DNA of 64,000 bases from Brevibacillus fortis (lineage in GTDB: Bacteria > Bacillota > Bacilli > Brevibacillales > Brevibacillaceae): the NCBI RefSeq assembly GCF_003013395.1, contig NZ_PXZM01000048.1:1-64000 (forward strand). The letters are read 5' to 3'. Of the stretch, positions 33,831 through 42,198 are shown one piece after another. Each line of letters opens with the position of its first letter. The stretch's first letter is position 1. The position numbers and the translations under genes are program-made. The notes beneath the pieces were generated by a model. That model was not told the origin of the DNA, searched no databases, and worked only from the letters and a program-made list of their open reading frames with translations.

Positions 33831-34019
33831 AGAAAGGCGTTCGAACGTATTCGACCGCGAAAGAGCGAGTCATTATGTGATGGAACTGGGCTCGGGTCCG
33901 AAAGAAGAATCCGCCCAAGGTCTGAGTAAAAAACAACCTCCCGTCTGTGTTATACAGCCTGGCTGATCCCTTAAAATAAAGCCATAAGAGGAAAACATTG
34001 GTTAGGGAGAGATACTAAA

Positions 34020-34256
34020 ATGAGAAAACAAAAGTGGATGATGATGGGAATTACAGCAGTTGTTTGTGCAGCGATGGTCGTACCAGGGGCGTTTGCCAAA
34101 GAAAAAGATGACGCACATTCTGTGACGCCTGCCTTCTTCGCCCCTGGTTCGAACACGGCTCCAGTAGTCCAGAAAACAGATGCGGTAACAAGCACGAAAA
34201 CAACAGGAAGTGCATTTATTTTCGCACCAAATGTAAACGAAAAAGAAAAAAATTAA
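34020..34256 (+). CDS. Small secreted protein, copy 1 of a tandem pair
   Basis: 78 residues: Sec signal MRKQKWMMMGITAVV...GAFA, then KEKDD, a Pro/Thr-rich linker and a conserved end SAFIFAPNVNEKE. No Cys. A paralogue with the same signal, the same tail (FIFAP-VNEKE) and a similar upstream sequence (GGAAAACATTGG-TAGGGAGAGA) begins at 34419. The unit as a whole (upstream region, gene, terminator) is duplicated. Function unknown; a cell-surface or secreted peptide role is guesswork. Confidence 0.72.
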   Translation: MRKQKWMMMGITAVVCAAMVVPGAFAKEKDDAHSVTPAFFAPGSNTAPVVQKTDAVTSTKTTGSAFIFAPNVNEKEKN

Positions 34257-34262
34257 TGGGCG

Positions 34263-34292
34263 AAAAGCATCCGTACAGGATGCTTTTTCTTT
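34263..34292 (+). terminator. Terminator after secreted protein copy 1
   Basis: AAAAGCATCC-GTACA-GGATGCTTTT stem with T-run. Confidence 0.8.
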
Positions 34293-34418
34293 TGAAGAAA
34301 ATGGATGTAAGCCTCAAGTCTGACAAAAAAACAATCTTTCGTCCGTGTCGAGCAGACTACCCGATGCCATACAATAAAAAGCGTTACAGGAAAACATTGG
34401 ATAGGGAGAGAGACATAG

Positions 34419-34652
34419 ATGAGAAAACAAAAATGGATGATGATGGGTGTAACAGCAGTTGTCTGCTCAGCGTTGCTCGTACCAGGAGCGTTTGCGAAAG
34501 ACAAGGATGATTCTTACACCGTGACACCTTCCTTGGTAAGCCCTGGTTCGTACGCCGTACCAACTGTTAAAGTCGCCGAGGCCAAAAACACACCACAAAC
34601 CGGAGCCTCGTTTATTTTCGCCCCGACTGTCAACGAAAAAGAGGAAAAATAA
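34419..34652 (+). CDS. Small secreted protein, copy 2 of a tandem pair
   Basis: 77 residues. The signal peptide is nearly identical to that of copy 1, as is the DNA around the start codon. The mature part has diverged in the middle (SYTVTPSLVSPGSYAVPTVK) but keeps the KDKDD start and the FIFAPTVNEKE end. Mature segment conservation at both ends with a variable centre suggests the ends are functional. Confidence 0.72.
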   Translation: MRKQKWMMMGVTAVVCSALLVPGAFAKDKDDSYTVTPSLVSPGSYAVPTVKVAEAKNTPQTGASFIFAPTVNEKEEK

Positions 34653-34658
34653 AGCAGC

Positions 34659-34695
34659 AAAAAGCTGTCAGACTATGTCTGGTGGCTTTTTTTCT
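34659..34695 (+). terminator. Terminator after secreted protein copy 2
   Basis: AGCTGTCAGAC-TAT-GTCTGGTGGCT stem with T-run. Confidence 0.7.
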
Positions 34696-34714
34696 GTGAA
34701 AAACGTCTCGACGT
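34696..34714 (+). promoter_or_regulatory. 19-base word shared with the leader of binding-protein paralogue 2
   Basis: GTGAAAAACGTCTCGACGT at 34696-34714 is identical to the reverse complement of 2410-2428 (dyad 3 upstream of paralogue 2). It includes the palindrome ACGTCTCGACGT-like core ACGTC-TC-GACGT. It lies about 70 bp before cysH. A common operator is possible. Confidence 0.4.
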
Positions 34715-34781
34715 GATGCGCCACTTCCACTCACTAGGCATATGATGGTGGGTGAATCCGAGCAAGAGAGGAGCTTCGCTG

Positions 34782-35483
34782 ATGAGTAATCGCCAGAAAA
34801 TGGCGGATGAGGAATTACAGGAATGGGCAAGCCGACTGGAAGCTCACGCGCCGCAGGACGTGCTAGTGAGCGCTGTGGAAAATTATGCAGCGGGTCTGAT
34901 CCTGGCTGCCAGCTTTGGCGCCGAAGATGTCGTTTTAATCGACATGCTGCACAAATTGGCTCCCACCATCCCTGTATTTTACCTCGATACCAACATTCAT
35001 TTTGCTGAAACGTATGATACACGTGACAAGCTGCAAGCCAGATACGGCACGACATTTATTCAAGTGCAGCCACAGTTGACGTTAACCGAGCAGGCAGAAA
35101 AACACGGTGACAAACTGTGGGAGAGAGAACCGAATCTTTGCTGCGAGATTCGTAAGGTAGAGCCGTTAAAGCGCGTCCTGTCCAACTATCAGGCGTGGAT
35201 TACAGGCATTCGCCGCGAGCAATCCCCTACCCGAGCGAAAACAAAAAAAGTGGAGTGGGACGAAAAATTCGACCTGGTTAAATTCAATCCGCTAGCAGAT
35301 TGGACGGAGGCCCAGGTGTGGGAATATATCCATGCGCATGATGTCCCTTACAATCCATTGCACGACCGGAACTATCCAAGCATTGGCTGCCGGGTATGCA
35401 CTCGCGCTGTCATGCCTGGCCAAGATTCTCGGTCCGGACGGTGGGCTGGCTTCGAAAAGACCGAATGCGGTCTGCACAAATGA
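34782..35483 (+). CDS. cysH: Adenylyl-sulfate (APS) reductase CysH
   Basis: 233 residues from the ATG at 34782 (GAGGAG 9 bases upstream). PP-loop reductase with the substrate-site segments AASFGAEDVVLIDML and FYLDTNIHF. Cysteines NLCCEIRK and GCRVC give the CC...CxxC signature of [4Fe-4S] APS reductases, and the C-terminal ECGLHK carries the redox Cys. It reduces activated sulfate to sulfite. Absence of cysC next to it agrees with direct use of APS. The following sat gene starts 20 bases after the stop codon. Confidence 0.93.
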   Translation: MSNRQKMADEELQEWASRLEAHAPQDVLVSAVENYAAGLILAASFGAEDVVLIDMLHKLAPTIPVFYLDTNIHFAETYDTRDKLQARYGTTFIQVQPQLTLTEQAEKHGDKLWEREPNLCCEIRKVEPLKRVLSNYQAWITGIRREQSPTRAKTKKVEWDEKFDLVKFNPLADWTEAQVWEYIHAHDVPYNPLHDRNYPSIGCRVCTRAVMPGQDSRSGRWAGFEKTECGLHK

Positions 35484-35503
35484 ACAGCGCAGGAGGGAAG
35501 TAC

Positions 35504-36604
35504 GTGAAGCAAGAGATCTTGCCGCATGGGATCAAAAAAGCCATTATCGTAGACAAATGGACACTCTCGGACATCGAATGTCTTGCCATCGGAGCATTTT
35601 CGCCGTTGACTGGGTTCATGGAAGAGGCGGATTACCACGTTGTCGTGGAAACGATGCGCCTAGCCAATGGAACAGTTTGGCCATTGCCAGTGACATTGGC
35701 TGTCGATGCATTTGTGCACGACGATCTTGTGCCTGGTGACAGTATTCTGTTACGTGGTGAAGATGGAGTGGGCTATGCGATTTTGCGGGTGAAAAGCTGC
35801 TTTGTGCCAGACAAAATGCGTGAGGCAGAGCTCGTTTTTCGCACCGTGGATCTCGCTCACCCGGGTGTGAAAAAGCTGTTTGAAAAGCCAGACCTATACG
35901 TGGGTGGCTCCGTAGAAGTACTGCAAAAGCCACAGCCTGAGCGCTTCTCAGATTTTTATTTGACGCCAGCTGAAACGAGAGAAAGATTTCGAGAAAATGG
36001 CTGGAAAACGGTGGTTGGCTTCCAAACGCGCAATCCCGTTCACCGGGCACATGAATATATTCAAAAGGCGGCATTGGAGATTGTGGATGGCCTTTTTCTC
36101 AACCCATTGATGGGGGAAACGAAATCAGACGATGTTCCTGCACAAGTACGAATGAAAAGCTATCTCGCCCTCCTGGAAAACTACTATCCGCACAACCGTG
36201 TACTGCTCGGAGCTTTTCCAGCTGCCATGCGCTATGCGGGTCCGCGTGAGGCGGTCTTCCACGCATTGGTACGAAAAAATTACGGTTGTACACACTTTAT
36301 CGTCGGCCGCGATCACGCAGGGGTAGGCGATTATTACGGCACGTATGATGCGCAGCACATCTTTTCCGAGTTTGCCCCAGGTGAGCTCGGTATCCAGCTG
36401 CTCTTTTTTGAGCACAGCTTTTATTGCACAGCATGCCAAGGTATGGCAACGACCAAGACGTGCCCGCATGACAAAGACTCGCATCTGACCTTATCGGGAA
36501 CAAAGGTGAGGGAAATGTTGAGAACCGGGATTACGCCACCACCGGAATTTACTCGACCGGAAGTCGCGATTATTTTGATAGAGGGATTGCAATCCCCACA
36601 ATAA
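35504..36604 (+). CDS. sat: Sulfate adenylyltransferase (ATP sulfurylase)
   Basis: 366 residues from the GTG at 35504, which has AGGAGGG 6 bases upstream; an ATG at 35480 overlapping the cysH stop is less well placed. Signature blocks: GAFSPLTGF, GFQTRNPVHRAHEY (active-site QxRNPxHRxH), NPLMGETKSDD, AMRYAGPREAVFHALVRKN and FIVGRDHAGVGDYYG, plus a C-terminal cysteine cluster (YCTACQGM, TCPH). It makes APS from ATP and sulfate for CysH. Operon with cysH. Confidence 0.94.
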   Translation: MKQEILPHGIKKAIIVDKWTLSDIECLAIGAFSPLTGFMEEADYHVVVETMRLANGTVWPLPVTLAVDAFVHDDLVPGDSILLRGEDGVGYAILRVKSCFVPDKMREAELVFRTVDLAHPGVKKLFEKPDLYVGGSVEVLQKPQPERFSDFYLTPAETRERFRENGWKTVVGFQTRNPVHRAHEYIQKAALEIVDGLFLNPLMGETKSDDVPAQVRMKSYLALLENYYPHNRVLLGAFPAAMRYAGPREAVFHALVRKNYGCTHFIVGRDHAGVGDYYGTYDAQHIFSEFAPGELGIQLLFFEHSFYCTACQGMATTKTCPHDKDSHLTLSGTKVREMLRTGITPPPEFTRPEVAIILIEGLQSPQ

Positions 36605-36606
36605 AA

Positions 36607-36653
36607 CGGAACCGAAAAAGCAGGAGAGGGACGGCAAAGCCGTTCTTTTTCCG
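36607..36653 (+). terminator. Terminator of the cysH-sat operon
   Basis: ACGGC-AAA-GCCGT stem followed by TCTTTTT, with outer CGGAA...TTCCG and AAAAAG...CTTTTT pairs. Confidence 0.65.
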
Positions 36654-36775
36654 TTACAATAACTGGACAAGTCTCTCTTTTCTTGTATCCGCTTTCAAGC
36701 AAAAACCGCGCTGTATAGCCATTTCCAACTGAGCATTCGTTCGGACGAAAGTCCAGTAAAATCTTTTTGTTTTCG

Positions 36776-36804
36776 TTGACACCCCCTAGGTGCCTAGCTA
36801 TAAT
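36776..36804 (+). promoter_or_regulatory. Consensus SigA promoter of the ilv-leu operon
   Basis: TTGACA (36776-36781), 17 bp, TATAAT (36799-36804): a perfect consensus. The spacer contains CTAGG-TG-CCTAG (36786-36797), a small dyad that could be an operator. Confidence 0.88.
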
Positions 36805-36810
36805 CAGACG

Positions 36811-37145
36811 TAACACTTTATTCTGACAACAACAATATTGAAAATATTGTACTAATAGTAGGCCACGACGAGGATGGTGCGCGTTACCCCTTTTACAGAG
36901 AGCCCTGATGCTGAGAAACGGGTATAGGGTACGCCGCATTGCTCACCTCTGAGCCGTTTTGCTGAAACTTGCTTTGCAGGTAGTAGGCCAAACCGCTTAA
37001 CACCCGTTAACGTGTTACAGTCCACATACGTTGTGACTGGCTGAGATCGGCTGACCGTGAGGCGCCGATAAAGTTGGGTGGTACCGCGAACCCTTTCGCC
37101 CCAAAAGACATGGAAATAAAACCGTGTCGGGGCGAAAGGGTTTTT
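36811..37145 (+). promoter_or_regulatory. T-box leader of the ilv-leu operon, specifier CTC (Leu)
   Basis: T-box TGGGTGGTACCGCG at 37075-37088, then a terminator with perfect 14-bp arms AACCCTTTCGCCCC (37089-37102) and its complement (37129-37142) plus T-run. CTC at 36942-36944 followed by ACCTCTGAGC occupies the place of the specifier when compared with the thrS and pheS leaders. Shortage of charged tRNA-Leu would open the operon, as for B. subtilis ilvB. The leader and promoter account for the 597-bp gap. Confidence 0.9.
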
Positions 37146-37201
37146 CTATGTGTCTATAGTTATTTTCAATACCTGTTGAGAATTGGGAGGAGGAGAGGTC
37201 A

Positions 37202-38938
37202 ATGAGTGTTGAAATGGCCGAATTGCAGAAAAAGAACGGCATTCCACCGATTCAGTTCGGGGAAGAAGTGACAGGAGCAGAAACGCTGCTGCGCTGTTTG
37301 ATCCTGGAGCAGGTCGAATACATTTTCGGCTATCCAGGCGGTGCGGTGCTCCCCATTTATGACTCTCTATACGGGAGCTACTTCAAGCACATTTTGACGC
37401 GTCACGAGCAAGGCGCTATCCACGCTGCTGACGGATTTGCCCGAGCGACAGGCAAACCGGGTGTATGTATCGCTACTTCTGGTCCGGGAGCAACGAATCT
37501 CGTAACGGGGATTGCGACCGCTCAGATGGACTCGGTTCCGCTGGTCTGCATCACGGGTAACGTGGCACAGTCGCTGATTGGTACCGATGCGTTCCAAGAA
37601 GCGAACATTACGGGAATTACCATCCCGATTACGAAGCACAGCTACTTTGTCCGCGACATTCGCGATCTCCCGCGGATTGTGAAGGAAGCTTTCCACATCG
37701 CGACAACCGGTCGTCCGGGCCCAGTATTGATCGACATTCCAAAAGACGTCGCCAATGCGAAGGCACCATTTACTTACCCGGATAAAGTGGAGGTTCGCGG
37801 CTACCGTGCCTCACTCGTGCCCAGCGACGAAAAAGTACAAGAGTTTGTAAAAGCCGTTGGCGAAGCAAAGCGTCCAGTCATTTTGGCGGGCGGAGGAATC
37901 ATTGCAGCTCAAGCAGAGAAAGAATTGCGCGACTTTGCTGAAAAAACACGCATCCCGGTGATCAACACCTTCATGGGACTGGGCGGTTTCCCTGGAACAC
38001 ACGAGCTGTCACTGGCAATGCCAGGGATGCACGGAAATTACACGGCGAACCAGGCGCTCTTGAATGCGGATTGTGTGATTGGTCTGGGAGCGCGCTTCGA
38101 TGACCGGATCACGATGGGACGCACCAAGGAATTCGCACCAAAAGCCCGCATCGTACACGTTGACATCGATCCAGCAGAGCTGGGGAAAAACGTAACGACA
38201 GCCGTCACAGTAGCGGGCGACGTGAAGAGCACGCTGGCAAAAGCCATTCCGCTTGTAAAAGCTTGTGATTCCGAAGCGTGGATCAGTCAGTTGAAAGAGT
38301 GGAAAGAACAATATCCGTACAAGTACAAAAAAGATGGCGACGTATTGAAGCCACAAGCAGTCATTGAACTCTTGTACAACTCCACAGATGGGGAAGCGAT
38401 CGTCACAACAGACGTTGGACAACACCAGATGTGGACAGCTCAATACTATAAGTTCAAGCACCCGCGTTCCTTTATCTCTTCCGGTGGTCTCGGCACGATG
38501 GGCTTCGGATTCCCAGCAGCAATTGGCGCACAGATCGCTCACCCGGATCGCACGGTAATCTCCGTCGTAGGGGATGGCGGATTCCAGATGACCAACCAGG
38601 AGCTGGCAATCGTCTCCCAATACAACATTCCGGTCAAAGTAGCGATTGTGAACAACCAGTGCTTGGGAATGGTTCGTCAATGGCAGGAGCTCTTCTACGA
38701 TAATCGCTATAGCCAAATCGATCTGACGTGCAGCCCGGATTTTGTCAAACTGGCGGAAGCATATGGCGTAAAGGGCTTGCGAGCAAGCACGCCACAGGAA
38801 GCCGAGGCAGTTTGGGCAGAGGCACTTGCGCATGATGGACCAGTCGTGGTGGACTTCCGAGTTGCACAGGAAGAAAACGTATATCCGATGGTTGCATCAG
38901 GCAACACATTAGATCAGATGGAATTGGGGGACGATTAG
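37202..38938 (+). CDS. ilvB: Acetolactate synthase large subunit
   Basis: 578 residues; GGGAGGAGGAG upstream. ThDP-dependent enzyme: VEYIFGYPGGAVLPIYD and the active-site Glu in RHEQGAIHAADGFAR, FAD/central domain, and ThDP motif GDGGFQMTNQEL...NNQCLGMVRQW. It condenses pyruvate with pyruvate or 2-oxobutyrate, the first common step of valine/leucine and isoleucine synthesis. It is the first gene of the T-box-controlled operon; ilvN follows after 1 bp. Confidence 0.96.
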   Translation: MSVEMAELQKKNGIPPIQFGEEVTGAETLLRCLILEQVEYIFGYPGGAVLPIYDSLYGSYFKHILTRHEQGAIHAADGFARATGKPGVCIATSGPGATNLVTGIATAQMDSVPLVCITGNVAQSLIGTDAFQEANITGITIPITKHSYFVRDIRDLPRIVKEAFHIATTGRPGPVLIDIPKDVANAKAPFTYPDKVEVRGYRASLVPSDEKVQEFVKAVGEAKRPVILAGGGIIAAQAEKELRDFAEKTRIPVINTFMGLGGFPGTHELSLAMPGMHGNYTANQALLNADCVIGLGARFDDRITMGRTKEFAPKARIVHVDIDPAELGKNVTTAVTVAGDVKSTLAKAIPLVKACDSEAWISQLKEWKEQYPYKYKKDGDVLKPQAVIELLYNSTDGEAIVTTDVGQHQMWTAQYYKFKHPRSFISSGGLGTMGFGFPAAIGAQIAHPDRTVISVVGDGGFQMTNQELAIVSQYNIPVKVAIVNNQCLGMVRQWQELFYDNRYSQIDLTCSPDFVKLAEAYGVKGLRASTPQEAEAVWAEALAHDGPVVVDFRVAQEENVYPMVASGNTLDQMELGDD

Positions 38939-38939
38939 G

Positions 38940-39446
38940 ATGCAGCAACATACCATTTCCGTACTCGTCAACGACCAACCAGGCGTTTTGACCAGAGTGG
39001 CGACACTGTTCGGCCAACGCGGCTTCAACATCGACAGTATTACGGTGGGAGGCACGGAAGAACAGGGGCTGTCCCGGATGATCATTTCAACCGGGGGAGA
39101 TGACCGCCAAATCAATCAGCTGATGAAGCAATTGCACAAGCTGATCGATGTCATCTCCGTCACGAATCTCAGCGAGAACCCTTTTGTTTCACGGGAACTG
39201 GCACTGATTAAAGTGACGGCATCGCCCAGCCAACTGGCAGAGTTAAACGGAATTGTCGAGCCGTTCCGTGCCGCGATCGTCGATGTGGGCCCTAGCTCAC
39301 TGATCGTGCAAGTAACGGGTGACACCGAAAAGATTGATGCGCTGCTCGTACTATTACAAAGCTACGGTGTTATTGAACTGACAAGAACAGGTGCAGTAGC
39401 GATGGCGCGCAGTATTGTTCCAGCAACAGCCGCAGCAACGGTTTAA
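38940..39446 (+). CDS. ilvN: Acetolactate synthase small (regulatory) subunit
   Basis: 168 residues with an N-terminal ACT domain (HTISVLVNDQPGVLTRVATL, FGQRGFNIDSITVGGTE) and the C-terminal domain of IlvN/IlvH. It binds valine and stimulates and feedback-regulates IlvB. The start sits at the ilvB stop (ilvB ends at 38938), so translation is coupled. Confidence 0.95.
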   Translation: MQQHTISVLVNDQPGVLTRVATLFGQRGFNIDSITVGGTEEQGLSRMIISTGGDDRQINQLMKQLHKLIDVISVTNLSENPFVSRELALIKVTASPSQLAELNGIVEPFRAAIVDVGPSSLIVQVTGDTEKIDALLVLLQSYGVIELTRTGAVAMARSIVPATAAATV

Positions 39447-39502
39447 ATTGCCAAATTTCAGAATAAAAATTCAAACTAAACAATTTTAGGGAGGCTATAC
39501 AA

Positions 39503-40525
39503 ATGGTAAAAATGTATTATGAAGCGGACGTAAAACAAGAGGTACTGCGTGGTAAAACAATCGCAATCATCGGCTACGGCAGCCAAGGTCATGCACAAGC
39601 ACAAAACCTGCGCGACAGTGGTTATAAAGTAGTAGTAGGTCTTCGTCCAGGGAAATCATGGGATGTTGCAGCAAAAGACGGATTTGAAGTACTGACAGTA
39701 GCAGAAGCAACCAAACGCGCTGACGTGGTTCAAATCCTGATGCCAGATGAGCGTCAAGCACAAGTATACCGCGACGAGATCGCGTCAAACCTGAAATCCG
39801 GCGCTGCACTGTGCTTCTCTCACGGATTCAACATTCACTACGCGCAAATCGTGCCACCAGCTGATGTAGACGTAATCATGTCTGCTCCAAAAAGCCCTGG
39901 TCACCTGGTTCGCCGCGTATACCAAGAAGGCTTCGGCGTACCTGGTTTGATCGCGATCTACCAAGATGCGACAGGCAACGCGAAAGATCTCGCACTCGCC
40001 TATTCCAGCGGTATCGGTTGCACAAAAGCTGGCGTAATCGAAACATCTTTCCGTGAAGAGACAGAAACAGACCTGTTCGGTGAGCAAGCAGTATTGTGCG
40101 GTGGCGCAAGCGAGCTGGTAAAAGCAGGCTTCGATACATTGGTTGAAGCAGGTTATGCTCCTGAGATCGCCTACTTCGAGTGCTTGCATGAGTTGAAGCT
40201 GATCGTTGACCTGATGTACGAGGGTGGCTTGGCTCGTATGCGCTACTCCATCAGTGACACGGCTGAGTACGGTGACTACAGCATAGGTCGTCGCATCATC
40301 ACAGATGAGACTCGCAAAGAAATGAAAAAAGTACTGACGGAAATCCAAGACGGTACATTTGCTCGCAATTGGATCTTGGAAAACCAAGCAAACCGTCCTG
40401 GCTTCACTTCCCGCCGTCGTCTGGAATCCGAGCATGGTATCGAGGTAGTAGGGGAGCAGCTGCGTGGCATGATGTCTTGGATCAACAAAGAAGAGAAAAA
40501 AGAAGAAGCGAAAATCGGCCAATAA
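39503..40525 (+). CDS. ilvC: Ketol-acid reductoisomerase
   Basis: 340 residues, class I KARI. Rossmann motif GYGSQGHAQAQNLRDSG; then GLRPGKSW, MPDERQAQVY, KSPGHLVRRVY and the knotted metal-binding domain (FGEQAVLCGG, LKLIVDLMYEGGLARM). The run after strand beta2 (LRPGKSWDVA) carries the Arg/Ser that favour NADPH. It converts acetolactate to dihydroxy-isovalerate. GGGAGG lies 9 bases before the ATG. Confidence 0.96.
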   Translation: MVKMYYEADVKQEVLRGKTIAIIGYGSQGHAQAQNLRDSGYKVVVGLRPGKSWDVAAKDGFEVLTVAEATKRADVVQILMPDERQAQVYRDEIASNLKSGAALCFSHGFNIHYAQIVPPADVDVIMSAPKSPGHLVRRVYQEGFGVPGLIAIYQDATGNAKDLALAYSSGIGCTKAGVIETSFREETETDLFGEQAVLCGGASELVKAGFDTLVEAGYAPEIAYFECLHELKLIVDLMYEGGLARMRYSISDTAEYGDYSIGRRIITDETRKEMKKVLTEIQDGTFARNWILENQANRPGFTSRRRLESEHGIEVVGEQLRGMMSWINKEEKKEEAKIGQ

Positions 40526-40581
40526 TTGGCGCGTAAAAAACTCATATATAATGTAGGGAAAAATGTGGAGGTGAAAAGTTC

Positions 40582-42120
40582 ATGCGTACCATTGAGATTT
40601 TTGATACGACACTGCGCGATGGGGAGCAGTCTCCGGGCGTCAATATTAGCACGAACGAAAAGGTGGAGATTGCCCTTCAACTCGAGAAGCTGGGCGTAAA
40701 CAGAATGGAGGCGGGCTTCGCTGCTGCCTCCCCTGGTGACCAAAAGTCTGTGGCGGAAGTTGCAAAACGGGTGAAGAATGCAACCGTCGTCAGCCTGGCT
40801 CGTGCCGTTAAAGACGACATGGATAAGGCATACGAAGCGCTTCGCAACGCACAAAACGCTTCCCTCCACGTCTTTCTCGCAACATCTCCGATTCACCGCC
40901 AGTTCAAGCTGAACATGAGCAAGGAAGAAGTCCTTGCTCGGGCAGTGGAAGCAGTTACTTATGCGAAAAAGTACTTTAAGGAAGTCCAGTTTTCCGCAGA
41001 GGATGCTGCGCGTACCGAAATCGACTTTTTGGCAGAGGTTGTAGAGGCGGTTATCAAGGCAGGGGCTACCACAGTAAATATTCCAGATACGGTGGGCTAC
41101 ATGACGCCGTATCAATACGGAAACATTTTCCGTGAGCTCAAAAAACGGGTACCTTCTACTGATCTCATTCGTCTGAGCTGCCATTGCCACGATGACCTCG
41201 GGATGGCGGTCGCCAACAGTCTCGCGGCTGTCGAGGGTGGAGCTACGCAAGTCGAGGGCACCATCAATGGAATCGGAGAGCGCGCCGGAAATGCTGCGCT
41301 GGAAGAAGTGGCGCTTGCATTGGAGACGCGCAAGGATTACTACCAGGCGACGACCAAGCTGAATTTGAAAGAAATCGCACGGACCAGCCAGCTGGTGAGC
41401 CGTTTGACAGGGATGATCGTGCCAGGAAATAAAGCAGTCGTGGGGGCAAATGCTTTCGCGCACGAATCCGGTATTCACCAGGATGGTGTGTTAAAAGAAG
41501 TCACCACGTACGAAATTATCCGTCCGGAATCGGTTGGCTTCAAGTCAAACAAACTGGTTCTTGGCAAGCACTCTGGGCGCCATGCTTTCAAGGAAAAGCT
41601 GATAGATCTGGGCTATCACCTGGAGCAGGAAGAAGTAAACGCGGCGTTTGCAGCATTCAAGGTGCTGTGCGACAAGAAAAAAGAAATCAGCGATGACGAC
41701 ATCCTCGCATTGGTCGACTCCAAGATGGTTCGCGGACCTGAAGCGTTCCAGCTGGAATCCATCCAGCTCGCTTACGGCAATATTTCCGTTCCGACAGCGA
41801 GTGTGCGACTGGTTCGTGCCGACGGATCGGTATGCGAAGAAGCCGCATGTGGAAATGGATCAGTTGATTCCATCTACAAAGCGATTGACCGCGCTACCGG
41901 AGAAGAAGTATCTCTTGTCGATTACAAAATCCTTTCTGTTACTCACGGGCAAGATGCTTTGGGTGAAGTATTCGTCCGTCTACAACAGGACGATCTGATC
42001 GTAACAGGTCGCGGTGTGAGTACAGATGTACTGGAAGCTAGCGCCATTGCCTATGTAAGGGCAGTCAACAAGATCATGGAGCGGCGTGGCGAGCCTGCAC
42101 CCGTCAGTGCAACGATATAA
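40582..42120 (+). CDS. leuA: 2-isopropylmalate synthase
   Basis: 512 residues. HMGL-like TIM barrel with DTTLRDGEQSPGVN, the metal-binding HCHDDLGMAVANSLA, and GNAALEE. The C-terminal LeuA allosteric domain (about 385-505) gives leucine feedback. It condenses 2-oxoisovalerate with acetyl-CoA. GTGGAGGTG lies 9 bases before the ATG. A TATAAT at 40547-40552 without a good -35 could be a weak internal promoter. Confidence 0.95.
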   Translation: MRTIEIFDTTLRDGEQSPGVNISTNEKVEIALQLEKLGVNRMEAGFAAASPGDQKSVAEVAKRVKNATVVSLARAVKDDMDKAYEALRNAQNASLHVFLATSPIHRQFKLNMSKEEVLARAVEAVTYAKKYFKEVQFSAEDAARTEIDFLAEVVEAVIKAGATTVNIPDTVGYMTPYQYGNIFRELKKRVPSTDLIRLSCHCHDDLGMAVANSLAAVEGGATQVEGTINGIGERAGNAALEEVALALETRKDYYQATTKLNLKEIARTSQLVSRLTGMIVPGNKAVVGANAFAHESGIHQDGVLKEVTTYEIIRPESVGFKSNKLVLGKHSGRHAFKEKLIDLGYHLEQEEVNAAFAAFKVLCDKKKEISDDDILALVDSKMVRGPEAFQLESIQLAYGNISVPTASVRLVRADGSVCEEAACGNGSVDSIYKAIDRATGEEVSLVDYKILSVTHGQDALGEVFVRLQQDDLIVTGRGVSTDVLEASAIAYVRAVNKIMERRGEPAPVSATI

Positions 42121-42198
42121 AGATAGGTCAAATGTGGATAGGATCATAGGAACCAGCAGCGTTCGGAAACCATTACGTATAGAAAAGCGGGATAAACG

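Noticed and set aside
36421..36939. 172-codon minus-strand frame over the sat end and the ilv leader
   Set aside because: It covers the sat 3' end, a terminator, the ilv promoter and part of the T-box; no ribosome site.
40276..41478. 400-codon open frame on the minus strand
   Set aside because: Antisense to ilvC and leuA across their junction, so it cannot be a conserved gene of its own.
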